Below are positions 26,414-38,789 of a stretch of DNA of 64,000 nt, in pieces (the first letter of the stretch is position 1; each line of letters opens with the position of its first letter). This DNA comes from Dioscorea cayenensis subsp. rotundata (lineage: Eukaryota; Streptophyta; Magnoliopsida; Dioscoreales; Dioscoreaceae), in the NCBI RefSeq assembly GCF_009730915.1, contig NC_052489.1, positions 1,364,001 through 1,428,000 on the forward strand. The letters run 5' to 3'. The translations under genes were made by a program, and so were the position numbers. The notes below the pieces were generated by a model, which saw only the letters and a list, made by a program, of their open reading frames with translations, ran no database searches and was not told the DNA's origin.

Positions 26414-26747
26414 TTTTGAAAAAAAACGACAAATCTGAAACTTGAGCGCGTGTGTGGGAAACTACTCGCCGTATACTCGCTCGTGGGGACAGAGATGAAT
26501 ATCGGGTTTTTCCCGAAAATGATCGTTACGTAGCGAATTGCAAATTATCAAAAATCGTTGGTATACCATATAATTTTTTATTATTGGATCTTAATCATGC
26601 ATGCAAATAAAATTATTTTTAAAAATTTTAGAGGTTTTTTAATAAATATACAAATTCGAAACAAGTACAGTACCAACTTTTAATCAAAACGTAAAGCTAT
26701 CCCAATAGAAAACGGCCATGTGTCCATTCTTGTCCACAGAAATCTCT

Positions 26748-27077
26748 CCACGTGTCAAAACGCTGTCCACGTTGTCTCGTACTTCGCGCCACAACGTTTT
26801 TAAAAAAACACAGGCGACTTAACGTTCTACATAACTACTGTACGATTCACTGTTTTAGATGACGTGGCCTTCTATAAAACCAACACGATTACATTCGTAA
26901 AAAAATATCTTTAAGGAGGCACGAGGAATCATTCAATGCCACGTGTACTACGATAGAGGGGACAAGTGCGTCTCTATCACGGAAGGGGTCCCTAACATCA
27001 CGGCCCATTTCCACCGTCACGTGCCGGTTTTCTCACCGGCTCTGCCCGTGCCTCAAATGACGGTCCCCTTTATAAAG
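26748..27077 (+). promoter_or_regulatory. G-box/ABRE-rich promoter of the 78-aa gene
   Basis: Three ACGT-core sites occur in 280 bp: CCACGTGTCA at 26748-26757, GCCACGTGTAC at 26938-26948, and TCACGTGCC at 27017-27025. A TATA box (TATAAAG, 27071-27077) lies about 80 bp before the ATG at 27159. Clusters of CACGTG sites with flanks of this type are known ABRE/G-box elements bound by bZIP factors in abscisic-acid and stress responses. The response itself is inference. Confidence 0.55.
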
Positions 27078-27158
27078 AGTCCCCAATTCTCGAGTCCAAC
27101 AAATACAGTTTAGCGAGCGAGAGAGAGTTGCAAAGCTTCCAACTTTAGCCAACCGGCG

Positions 27159-27470
27159 ATGAGGAGAGTTCTGATCGGCGTAGCGGCGAAGCTCCGGGCA
27201 AGGAAATCAGGCAAGATGGTTTGAATCGGAGTTCCAATTTGTCTTTTTGGTAATAAAAATCGTTTGGTTGGGTTTGGGGATGTAGGGCTTGGGAGGCTGA
27301 AGAGGGAGGTGAGCACCTGCGAGTACGAGGATGTGCGAGTGATGTGGGAGATGTTGAGTAGTGGGCAGAAGCGTTTCGCTCATCACCGGCCGGCGAGGGT
27401 GGAGGGGAAACGGCATGTGAGGAGTGGGATACTCGGATGGGCTCCTTATCATTTGTGCTGTGGATTTTGA
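27159..27470 (+). CDS. Small conserved-looking plant protein, 78 aa, GC-AG intron
   Basis: Exon 1 (27159-27210) starts MRRVLIGVAAKLRARKS, and exon 2 (27286-27470) continues GLGRLKREVSTCEYEDVRV, WEMLSSGQKRFAHH and ends GWAPYHLCCGF. The intron has a GC donor (TCAG/GCAAGA, the usual context for GC-AG introns) and a TGTAG acceptor. The join is in phase and removes the TGA that would otherwise end the frame after 22 codons. The product is basic with no signal peptide or membrane helix. The motif CEYEDVRVMWEML resembles small plant proteins of unknown function that I recall only loosely. No function is assigned. The exons are GC-rich against an AT-rich background and have their own TATA box, which supports a real gene. 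Confidence 0.7.
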
Positions 27471-28258
27471 GCTCTTGCTCACAACGTGCGAGTTTGTGAG
27501 CGTTTGATGTAGATAACTAAGTTTGTTCATAACCAATGGAGAAGAAGAGATCTTTCTCTCTATCTTTCTTTCTCTCTCTCCATTTCTTTATCTTAGCTCG
27601 TTCATTCATCCATGTCTGTGTTTTATATGGGAAGAAGGAACTCGTTGTTATTTGATGATATGGATGAAAATAATTCTAATGTTTGATGTTTGTTTCTTTT
27701 TAACTTGTGAGTGTTTTGGGTGTTGCCATTTGTTTGAATTTGGTTGGTGAATTGATGGAGAGTTGTTTGGTGATTGGTTGGCTGGTGACTGATAAGAAGT
27801 TGATTTTGCTGGGGTCCTATCACTGATATTTTTATTATTTTTTTCCCTTTCGGTAAAGCACGTTTCTTGAGTGGGATAGACATGACATGACCGTTCAAAG
27901 AGTTCACTTTCTGTATATGTTTATATATAAATTAAGAAATCATTAATGCTCTGAAAACCTCTTATGAACATACTTTGACAGTGCAGTTTACAAGCACAAA
28001 ATAATCAATGTGCGCTAAAACAACTTGCTTTTGTTGTGATTGTCCAAACAAAAAAAGATTATTAGCAGTTCAAGGTTCAATTATCATGTAGATATGACTG
28101 AAATTTGAGCTCATAAAATTCAATGCTCTTAAACAGACATTTATTATGGTTGGTGAAATCCATAACTGTTGCATGGCGTCAAGGAAGTATCAGTGGAGAG
28201 GGCCCTGATGCGGATGCAACCAAAAGGTTGAACACACAAAAAACCTAAATTTCAAGAA
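27471..28258. other. Spacer between converging genes
   Basis: This 788-bp stretch lies between the 78-aa gene and the 3' end of the UBP zinc-finger gene. It is probably 3' UTR from both sides, with a CT-rich patch near 27560. No further gene is visible. Confidence 0.6.
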
Positions 28259-30309
28259 CTAAGAGCCCGGAGATGAACCCTCATTTTGAGTGTTATTAAG
28301 TTGCTCAAATTCTATTGTTATAAAAGGAGGCCTCTGACCGAATTTCAGAAGATGAGCGGTTTCATACACATCCCGCAGCTGCCAAATCTTCTGCACATCC
28401 AGATATGCTTCACAGGCAAAACACCAAACTGATAAATCACTGCCAACAAAGAATTGAGAGAATTAATAAAGCTGAAATAAATCAGAAAAGCAAGAAGAGG
28501 TGATATTATGGGAAATTAACAATGCAACTTAAACATCGTTTATCACTTGTTATATAAGTTCTTACTTTTGTCAAAAGCAATCAACAAGAACTTGAAAACA
28601 ATCAGAAATACATGGTAGCTGGCAACAGTACCTGAAGCTTAATGCAAGACAGTGTCCAGTTTCTTGATGATGACCGACCATGTGCTTGTTGATAAAGCGG
28701 CTGCACAGAACATCTTTGCAACTCAAGCACACCCAGTTTTCGGCAGGGTGGTGACATCTGATATGAAGGAAACATCATTTAACCATGTATCCAATGCTTA
28801 GTCAAACAAATGGTCATCATTCAATATGATTTGCAATATGTTGAAATTACACAGATGTATTCATTTTCGATTTATTAAAATACAATGTGTACACTTCACA
28901 GAAGTACCCAACTCCGCCCAGTAAAACTCTAAATTCTACAAAAGCAATTTGCAATATGTTAAAATTACACTGATGTATCCACTTTCGATTTATTAAAATA
29001 CAATGTGTACACTTCACAGAAGTACCCAACTCCGCCCAGTAAAAATAAATTCTACAAAAGCAATTTGCAATATGTTAAAATTACACTGATGTATTCACTT
29101 TTGATTTATTAAAATACAATATGTACACTTTACAGAAGTACACAACTCCGCCTAGTAAAACTCTAAATTCTACAAAAGCAATTTGCAATATGTTAAAATT
29201 ACACAGATGCATTCACTTTCGGTTTATTAAAATACAATGTGTATACTTCGCAGAAGTACACAACTTTGCCCAGTAAAACTCTAAATTCTACAAAAGCAAT
29301 TTGCAATATGTTGAAATTACACAGATGTAATCATTTTTGGTTTATTAAAATACAATGTGTATACTTCACAGAAGTACACAACATTGCCCAGTAAAACTCT
29401 AAATTCTACAAAAGCAATTTGCAATATGTTAAAATTACACAGATGCATTCACATTCGGTTTATTAAAATACAATGTGTATACTTCGCAGAAGTACACAAC
29501 TCAGCCCAGTAAAACTCTAAATCCTACAAAAACAATTTGCAATATGTTGAAATTACACAGGTGTATTCACTTTTGGTTTATTAAAATACAATGTGTATAC
29601 TTCGCAGAAGTACACAACTCTGCCCAGTAAAACTCTAAATTCTACGAAAGGAAAAACTCAGATGGAAATCATTTTTATTTAGTTCACAGACTTTTATAAT
29701 GGACATAAAGACCATAATTTGCTTGGCCATGAACACAATAATATTTCAATTTGACAACACAAACATTCAAACAATTATAAATTTTAACAATAGAATTCAC
29801 AAGTTCAAGCCAATATTTTTAGATAATTGTTCTCCAAACTCCAAAGAAGGCTTATGAAATCTGAAAATTCTTGATAAATATTCAAAAAAACCAAAAAATT
29901 CAGAAGAAAAAAAACCAAAGGTGTTGATTTTAACCAGAGTTTCCACTTTGTATCCATTTGATTAGGTTTTGAATTTTTCCCCAATTGAAGATGGAAGGCT
30001 AAATTAAGCTAAATTGTCAGAATGAATGCGTTCTCTTCATTTGAGGCATATAATTGAATAATATCACAAACCAGCATGGGCTATCGACAAACAAAGAATT
30101 GAATTGACGAAAGGAAACAGAGCGAAATGAAAGGAGATTAGGGTTTCAAAGAGCGACCTGGAACACGGGGAATCAGGGGGAGGGATGTGAGAGAGATCGG
30201 AAGACAAGGACGAGAGATGATCGCAGGACGATCGAGCCTCCACCCATCCAGACGCCGCGCCATAGAACTCCTCCTCGAGCTCCGCCGATGAAGACCCCTC
30301 CGCTGCCAT
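28259..30309 (-). CDS. UBP-type zinc-finger protein (HDAC6 ZnF-UBP-like)
   Basis: Three exons (30309-30158, 28757-28632, 28439-28259) join in phase to 152 aa. The ZnF-UBP (BUZ) domain binds the free C-terminal tail of ubiquitin and occurs in deubiquitinases and HDAC6. Visible parts: WVEARSSCDHLSSLSSDLSH with the first Cys and His, PCSRCHHPAENWVCLSCKDV with further Cys, then CSRFINKHMVGHH and TGHCLALSFSDLSVWCFAC with the remaining Cys/His ligands, ending EAYLDVQKIWQL. There is no catalytic protease or deacetylase domain, so this is a stand-alone ubiquitin-binding module, as in other plants. The end, LLKFGQRPPF, is short and polar. The start is the first ATG in a GC-rich first exon. Intron 1 (1.4 kb) holds a minisatellite. 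Confidence 0.92.
28831..29650. repeat. Intronic minisatellite, 118-bp unit, seven copies
   Basis: The start TTTGCAATATGTT recurs at about 28831, 28949, 29065, 29183, 29301, 29419 and 29537, each followed by the same body with a run like GTATACTTC and AAGTAC and ending TCTAAATTCTAC. Spacing is 116-118 bp. Copies differ by a few substitutions (TTCGATTT or TTTGGTTT in the body). The array lies inside intron 1 of the ZnF-UBP gene. Confidence 0.92.
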
Positions 30310-33300
30310 CGTCGATCGCTTCCCTTTGTTTGGCGGGGATGGCTGCAGCACTATTAAACCCGCGTTTTTGCACATACACCCTTCTATAACTATTAATTAT
30401 TTATTTATTACTCTAAAATTATGCAACTGTTTTTTACTTATAAATTATAAATTTGCAGGGTTTATTGTGGAAAGAGCCAAGCCCATCTCCCCAAGCGAAA
30501 TTTATTGAAATGGTGAGGGTTTTATTCTATATTTCTTGTTGTTGGTGCAGTTGATTTTTTTTTTTATTATTAATTTTTTATTATGAAAGATATTGTTTCA
30601 TGGAAGTTGTTTTTTTCCAACTTGTGTTATTATATATATATATATTTATAAAATTAACGAGTGATAAAACAAAGGACAACAGAGTACATGAAGGTTATTT
30701 ATGATAGCTTGATTCGCACAAGGGACTTTAAACATGAATTATAATCTGAGAGCTTTTGAATTTGAAAGATTTCTCAATCACAACCACAAATAATTACTGT
30801 TGAACTCGTCTCATTAGTGTAATAATTTATACAATATATTTGTCAGATGAACTTTATTTATAGGTGGAGTTTTGTTTTGATTTGGTTGAAAGGAAAAAAT
30901 CTCTAGTTTTGTGATGTTTGCATACTTTGTTGCATAAATTTTGTTTCTTCTGTTGCTGCAACACTAGAGATCTATGGATTTTTTTTTGTATAACTAATGA
31001 GATAAGTAGAGAAAAATGAAATGAAGAAATGTGTAATCCCTACAGGGATTTAAGTGCTTTGGTGTATTATAGATGAGTATGGGAGAAGATAATCATGAAA
31101 ATGCTTGATAATATTTAGGAAACCGTAGCATTAATGGTCTTTCAGGATGAAGGAGATTCTTGGCATGTTTCTATGAATTTTTCATATTGTTCTTGATGTA
31201 TGTTAGCACCAGTATATATGCCTATGCATCTGGAATTTACAAATTCTATACAGTTGGACAAATCCCAAGTTTAGTGTTTATTGCACCCAGTTGAGAAAGC
31301 TCAGTATGTCAATGCTTCTGCACCAATGGCAAAACCATTGGTTTCATCATGATACTTTATATTATAATCTCTGCCAATTTTTCTAATTGGCCTTGGTAGT
31401 ATCAAACTTATACGAAGTTCTTGAATTATAATTAGACTTCTTTGTTCAAGTTTTATCCGGCGTGCATTAATGACCTTATTTATTTGTCGTCAATGGCCAT
31501 CTATAATCTATCTGTAACACTTCTATAAGAATGAGTTAATTTTATTGCTATCAAAATTTTTTTTACAACTTTTTTAGCTTATGTTCTTAATAAATTCGTG
31601 ATTCATCCACTTTATTTTTTATTTTTTTTAAAGTTCTTCTGTTTTTTCTTAATTGACATGACTCCCTCTTCTCCTGTTAGCATAGACATCAAATGATTTT
31701 TGCTGTATATATCTCTTACTACTTATTCTGAATGGACAACGCTTTTGTTCAGTTGCTGTTGATTTTATGCTTAAAAAGGTGGTTTGCTATGCTGTGGAAA
31801 GTAGAGCATTTTTAGATTTCTGCAATTATTTGCTAATGCTTAGCTATGTTATTAGAACCTATTTATGCAAGTAACTGAACCTGATAATCTTCCTATCCAT
31901 TATTTCTTTAAACAGTCCTGCTAAGAAGCTTCCAACAGAGCTGACTGTGCTGGTGCTGGGTCAAGTCACCATGATTCTGGAGTTTAGGTATTGAATGACT
32001 TCACAATGTGATCTGCCCCTATATTTCACTTACTAAAGAACTCTAATGAAGAACAGTTTATTTTGGCAGAATGCCATCTTCTTGTTTGGATGTGATAATT
32101 ATATTTATTTATTATGTTGGGACTTGAACTTTTGAACAGGTTTTGATTCAAACTCATTTGTGAAATTGAGAATGTGCTGATATTGGCCAGTTTCTGCCTC
32201 ATTTTGAAGTGCTTAGTTTTTTTAATTATTATAAAGTGAACAGACCACTCATCTTACCTTTTTTTCATTATTATAAAGTAAATAAACCACTCATCTTACC
32301 TATTGTTTGTCAGAGGAAGTTAATCTCTCGACTTTTTACTCAGCGAAGAAGAAAGTTACTATCAGTTTTATGAAAGATGGATTCAGGTTGTAATTTGTAT
32401 ACTTATATCCCATTCTCAATATCTGCAGCATGTCAATGATTATATATATATATAAATAGATATATGTTTGTGATACTGCTCTGAGTAGCTTGTGGTATAT
32501 TATGTGACATGAAATTTCCAATGATTTAGAAATTATATACAGGAATTGAAGTTTGGTTGGTGTAGGGAATGGGGTATGGTCATGGCATTTGAAGTTAATG
32601 CTCTCATTCTTTCTTCTGCATTTGATAATTTCAGAGTGAATTAAGTTTTATCTTTCTGTTTGGTGTCTGGTAGAATGTATAGAAAATGGTAATTTTCCAT
32701 TCAAAATAGTTTATTAGTATGTGTTGATTGGTTAACAATTGAAAACAGTCTCATTCTGCAGCCATAAAACAGATAAAACATTATCCTGATTTCCACTTCC
32801 CATGATCACTGTTTGAATTTAAAAATATATATATATATAACATCAATACAAACAAAAATTTATTATAAATAAATTGATCACTCTACAGTAATAAATGCGG
32901 ATGAAATTTACTACAAATAAATTGATCAAACTACTCGTCAATGCCTCTAGGACCTCAGATCACCCTGCAATAAAACCATGAACAGTGGTCTCATTAACTG
33001 CATGTATATCTTCTCACGTGGGCTTTTCTTTGCTGGCAGATCTCTGGGATTTTTTCCCCTTGTGTTACTTTTGTTGTATGGTTATTTTTCCTCTTTGTAT
33101 TTCATTATATAGTATACACAAACTATATTACTTGATATCTTTAGTTTTGGGCTCCTTGGGTCAATATATATATATATATATATATTACATGATATCTTAA
33201 TCAGCCTTTATAGGGATGGATATTTTTTATATCTTTATTTTTGTGTGTTTAACAAATACTTATTAATCAAGAAATAAACTAAATACGAGTTATACCAATT

Positions 33301-34226
33301 ATAATAACTTACGAATTTTTTAGAGATAAATCACGAATTTTTTAGAGATAAATCTCTCTCTATAATTTTAGAGGAGAGTCACTGCACAAATCTCCCACAA
33401 GCCTCTATACTCAAGCATCCTCCTTTCCACTCTTTAAATACGATTATGGTATTGTAATTGACAAACAAATATGATTTTATTCAAATATAAAAATTATTAT
33501 ATATAATATTAAATTTAAAAATGACATAGCTATGTTATATATATATATATATATATATATTTTTTAAATAAAATAAATAAACTACTGATTTATTAAAAAC
33601 ACATAAATAAAAACTAAATAAGAAAAAAAATCAGGAGATTAACAAACAACAAGTCAAACAGGACACAACAATCATTAAGGGAGAAACTTTATTTTATAAA
33701 AAAACATAAAAAAATAACTTAGAAAAAATACAACTGAAGAGACGAAGTTAAATATCTATGTTATACTTTGAACAACTGTAAAAAAAGAAAATTTCCCCAT
33801 CCCACAATTATATAAAAATCAAAAATGACTCTCAATAAATAATATATATATTATTTTACAATTAAACAAGATACTCCAAGCACACATATTTTTATTATTA
33901 TTATACTAATCAAAATTTTAATTTTTCACAAAAAGTCTATTAACTCTGTAATAAATATAATATATTTAAATAATATAAAACATAAGTAGAAAAAAACTAA
34001 TATATTATTATTGGGAAAAAAAATTGAACTCATGATTTAAAAAAAAAATCATCAAAGATTTTTTTTTTTTTTTACAAATACAACAGGAGCAAACTCACAT
34101 GTATTTTCTCCCGTAAGTGTTTTTTAATAAAAAATCTTTCTCTTTTTTTTTTTATAATTTTTTTAAAACATTTTAAGAGACTATAAAATAGAGTAAATAA
34201 TAATAATAATAATAATAATAATAAGT
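30310..34226. other. AT-rich intergenic region
   Basis: The first 50 bp are probably the leader of the ZnF-UBP gene. After that comes AT-rich DNA with (TA)n near 30630, 33165 and 33540, and a small direct repeat at about 32225-32300 (ACCACTCATCTTACCT twice). An (AAT)n run at 34196-34222 abuts the transposon. Exon-like pieces at about 30455-30520 and 31918-31988 have splice-like edges but no frame that joins. No protein gene can be supported. Confidence 0.55.
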
Positions 34227-35164
34227 GGAAATTGCCAAAAAAACCCTTTAAGTTTGTAAAATTGCCAAAAACACGCTTTAGTTTTGCGATCCCAAAAACC
34301 CTCCTTTTAAAGTCTATGTTTTGAGCACGACGCCCTTGTAGCGGATGTGAGCGGAGTGAGTTTCAAATTTTTGACATGAAAATGCCCTCTGCGTAGGGAA
34401 TTAGGTACTGCATTTGACCCATCTCGGCGTTTGAGGAGGAAGTGGGGCGGTTTTCCGTGAGGAATGACTGAGAGAGGCAATTTATTTGGGCGGTTTAATT
34501 ACTTTTTCTCAACTCACGTCTTCGACTTTTCCATTCAGGTCTCTCCGAAGTTTGTCTCTCTACCGCGAAGCCTCTGTAGTCGGCATTTCAGTCGACTTTT
34601 TCCCTTTCCACGGTATCTCGAAGGAGAAGTCCATGTGACTAGTTGGCGTTTCATCGGTTTGAAATCTAAAGGTATTGAGTATGGTTTTATGTTAAGCGCT
34701 TCTCTGATACAGAAAGATTTTTCGGGTTTTGTTTTTGTGCTCCCTGTTTTTGTTGGGAGATATTGAAGTCCTGCGGGGATTTCTGGTGGGGTTTTCGTTA
34801 GTCTGAGGAGATTTCTCATCTGGGGTTTTGTTTTTGTTTTGCGTTTCGTGATGTATACGCTATCGAATTAGTTTTTCGATTGTTATGATTTGTGTAATAT
34901 TTATAATGTACGTTTTCACGTTTAGCTTTTTGATATGGTTGCGATTTCTGAAAATGAGGTTGAGCGTTTAAGAAATGAGATGTTCTGATTTAACATTTTG
35001 TTGTCTCTACGTTTAAGTATTCTCGCCTCTGCATTTAACAAAATGGGTCTACGTGTAACATTTTATATCTACGTTTAATAGCGAGTTTACCGTTTAAAAC
35101 CTTATATTTCAAAAGCTAAACTTTGTCGATATTGCATGTTGAATGTGTTGTTATTGTCAGCGAG

Positions 35165-36000
35165 CTTGTGATTATGGCGGTCGACCTAGTTAATGGCCGA
35201 TGCTTTGTTTGTGGCGCGGTGAGTGGAGACTTTTAGGCGAATTGAAAAATAACATGACCCTCGACCTCTGGGAGATTATTCAGCGGACACCGTTTGCGGT
35301 CGTTTCTCGAGCTAAAGCCATATACGAGAGGGGCCTTCTTGATTCTCTTTGCGAGATGCGATGGTGGCGCGCGATAAATTCGAGGATCGGGGAAAGCTCT
35401 GCCGAGTTTGAGACCTCAAGATGTGGCCCTCGTTCTTTGAGTCGCAAGTTGCGATGGCGTCTGATTGGTCTTCGAGAAGAAGAAAACCCGGTCGGTTCGA
35501 AGGCGGTATCTATCAAGACCTACGAGAGCCGGAGACTCCAGTCGAGCACTGCAGTGCAACTTGTTCGACGAGGAGGAGCAGAAGATAATTTTGTCAAACT
35601 CCCGATGGTGTCCCTCGTGGGGAACCCGAGTCCTCTTCCCCAAATACGTCGTGCTCGGTTCGAGGCGGATGGTTGATTACGTCGATGATCTGCCGACCAT
35701 GGGAGGCGATCGCGTGGAGCGCGAGCGAGCGCCTGAGTGGCTTATGGAGGATATTCCAGCAGTAGCTGAGTGCAGAGATAGATCTTGGCCGGGAAGAAGA
35801 CCAGACGTGGAGATACGTTAAGGGTTGCTCGGTCGGCGCTTAGCGTCAGTTTTCTGGTGGCCGGAGCGGGGAAGAAAGTCCGATTTCGGCGAGATCCCGA
35901 GGATCTTTGTGCTACGGTGAAAGTACTCAGGAAGCAAGCGACGGTGAAAAGCGAGCTTGTCGTGCGCTCGATGGAAAAGAGGTAATAAATCATGGACAGA
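35165..36000 (+). pseudogene. Plant mobile domain (PMD)-like gene fragment, frameshifted
   Basis: Pieces of a plant-mobile-domain protein appear in order but in shifting frames: RTPF then ERGLLDSLCEM (about 35285-35360), LRPQDVALVL followed by a stop (35408-35440), LFPKYVV and VDYVDDLP (about 35630-35695), EWLMEDIPAVAE (about 35735-35770), GKKVRF and KQATVKSEL (about 35870-35960). PMD proteins are known to occur in transposons and in host genes derived from them. At least three frame changes are needed, so this is a relic. Further plus-strand fragments up to about 38.3 kb (for example VPYLGYGMLPALKEGG near 38220-38260) might be the tail of an Ulp1-like protease, as in some known MULEs. That part is weak. 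Confidence 0.55.
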
Positions 36001-38789
36001 TGTTTAACATAAGTCTTTAATGTTTAAACATTTTGATTTAGCTGTTAACTTTAGTATTCTACGGTTTAACTATTATTACATACTGGGTTTAAATATTTTT
36101 GTTCTCCGTTTAATTATATTCTATAACGTTTAAATATATAAACACTCTGTTTAAATATAGTTTTTATAGTTTTAAAATGAATGATCTCATTGAAATTGTT
36201 TGGTTTTACATATGTTGGTTTACTGTGTAGTTCGGCGAATCTCTGAAGAAAAGAAATATTTGTTGGGGCAATAGGCGGATGGATGCCATTGCTCGAACCG
36301 CTTGCTCGAGCGAGGATGAGAGAGGCCTACATCGTGCCTTGTCCGGGCGTCGTTCTCTACTTCCTGACCCTGCCTGCGCCGCGTTCCTCGGCGGCAGGAG
36401 AAGCCCTCTACCCGGCGATGCACGCCCAGCCCCACATGCCAGCAGCGGTCCCCGAGGCCGCTGGCGGCCCTCAGGCCAGTGGCAGTCCCGCGGTGACATT
36501 GGGCGAAGATGTCGCGCAACTCTGCTCACGGGCGTGCCGGATATTGATGACCAGGGTTTCACCGACGCTCGCTCGTGGGCGTTGGAAGGGCGTTAGCCGA
36601 CTATGCCGTCCTCGACGAAATGACACGGGACGAGCAGGCGTCGAGATTTGACGGCTGGCACGAGCACGTCATCGGGAAGGTCGTTCAAAGCGGCCACATT
36701 CGAAGAGACTTGCGAAAAAGAGGAGAAGCAATCACTTACATCTCTCCCATGGTGACGATGAAGCAATGCATGACAGCCATCGGTGACGATCTTTGTTCTT
36801 GAGTCTGTCTGCGTTGATGACGTGGGCGTGGCGGTGGAGGGGCAGTCGTAGATGATGTGGCCGTTCAGCGGTTGAGAAAGGTCGTTGACTCGCTTCTCGA
36901 TGAAGAGATCGTCGACGGTGGAGACCGGCTGCGAGATGCGGCGTCGAAAGATGGACAGCGATCACGAAGATGAAGAACAGGTTAAAGGGTTGTCTCTCGA
37001 TGATGCTTCGTTGTCGTGGCGGCGGTTGAGAAGATCGTCGAATCCGTTCGTGGCCGTGGCCGTGGCCGGCGATGACACTGACGAGCCGAGACGCAATCCT
37101 GACCAGGGAACAACCATGTAAGGATGTGTACTGCGGTTGATCTTGTCGCCGTCGTCCGCGTCGAAGGAAGATCTTGATGAAAGACCCGACCAGGGACAGC
37201 GAGAGAGATGATCGAGGCCGATCGAGAAATTGGACGGAGACGGCTCGGGAAAGCTTTTATTCGAAGAAGAAGAAAGTGGGTTGGCTACGAGTCGTCTTAA
37301 CAGTCTGACGAGGGTTGATGAGGGATCTTCCTCGGCCCCTTTTCATGGACAGATAAGTGTAACGTTTTTATGTTATTGTTTAAAGAGTTTCTTATAGTGT
37401 TTAACTATTTCCTAATAGTGTTTAATACCTTTATGTTGATCGTTTTAAGTTTTTACTTATCGTTTAATTATATATAATATCATGTAACAATTGATAATAT
37501 CATTTAAATATTCTGATATGGTCTTATATATACATTATCGTTTAACCTCGACATTTATCGTGTGGAAGAATGACTGTCCATTTCCTGTGACAGTTATACT
37601 GTAGCTGCAGGGAAGGAGATGAGTCGGCGATGATGTGATGGAGCGGCTTTCGTGATGCATCATACAAAAGTCGTGACAAAGAGCCGTATCCTTACACGAA
37701 GTGCGCCTCCAGTCGATCGAGGCCAGCTTGCGCTATTTATGTCAAAGCGGGGACGGCCTTTTGGCAACACTGATTATGGCTATGATCGCGGGGATGCTTT
37801 GTCGCATGACTGCGTGAAGTTCAAGTGTCGTCCCTCCCGATAATCATGAATGGCGCTTCCGTAGTGAGTACGTCTGCGGACGATGATAAACAAGAATACG
37901 AGGCGTTATTCTTCGTATCGAGAATGCGATAAGAACGCGTTGGACATGGTAAGTTCTTCTAATTATAGTCAGATTAATATCATTTGGTATTTAAATCGGT
38001 ATTCTAATCTCGACTTGCGTATCTCGGCAGTGGAATCTATTCGACCTTTGTGTCGATATGGAGTTAAGCGAGTCGGCGGCAACAAAAGTACCCGGCTGTG
38101 CGTGCACGCACGAAACCCAGCGCCAAAAACAAGGCGTCGATTGGCGGAAAGTCCGTCATGCGGTTTGCTCGAGCAATTCTTGTGGGATGAGATTCACGGC
38201 TACGCGAGAGCAGGGCGTTCCTTACCTCGGATACGGTATGTTACCCGCACTTAAGGAGGGAGGCGGTAGGCGTCCGGTGACAAAAGGGTGTCGTCGCTGG
38301 CCGGGTTAAATTTTGTTTTGAATAACATGTCATGTATGTCGGTATCGATTTTTCAAATGTAAATCGCAGACAAATTGATTCATTGTTTTCGTGTTAGAAG
38401 AACATGACTTGTGTATCTTAATGTAAATTTTTGTTTGTTTTGAATTAAGCGAGGGTTAAATTCCATTCGGTTTTATTTCATTTGTTTAATTTACGTTGTA
38501 ATTGTGTACGTTTCACTTTTCATTGTTTAAATATACTATATATCGTTTAAACATCAGTTTTAAATATTTCAAAATACGGTGTACCCGTTTAAAATAACAC
38601 TATCTCTGTTTAACTAAATGCACTCATTGTTTAAACATCAGTTGAAATATTTCAAATTACGGTGTATCCCGGTTTAAAAGAACAATGTCTACGTGTAAAT
38701 ACATTCGATTCGTTGTAAAGAGTAAGAGTTTAAATGTGGAAAGGTTCCCATCAATACGATGTTTCCACATCGTACGTCGGTTTATTAGC

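Larger units (their letters stand above)
16290..26740. other. Gene-poor AT-rich intergenic region
   Basis: Ten kilobases of very AT-rich DNA contain no open frame with recognisable domains on either strand. The contents are SSRs and small repeats: (TA)n near 19760, 22620, 22735, 23410 and 24985; (TAAA)n near 19250; (TAA)n at 18930. A (TAA)n run turns into (TTA)n at 22816-22870, forming a perfect palindrome. No tRNA, rRNA or familiar plant microRNA sequence was noticed by eye. Separate entries cover the larger repeats. Confidence 0.6.

Noticed and set aside
16290-26740. Familiar plant microRNA precursors or tRNAs in the gene desert
   Set aside because: Scanning by eye for common mature microRNAs (156, 159, 164, 166, 167, 171, 172, 390, 396) and tRNA box motifs gave nothing convincing. 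This is not a substitute for a computed search.
30455-31988. A spliced protein gene divergent from the ZnF-UBP gene
   Set aside because: Exon-like pieces at 30455-30520 and 31918-31988 have good splice edges, but their frames do not join without a stop. A non-coding transcript remains possible.
35280-36650. Several open frames of 80-160 codons in the MULE as separate genes
   Set aside because: They are fragments of one decayed protein. The conserved pieces hop between frames, and composition is that of the element.
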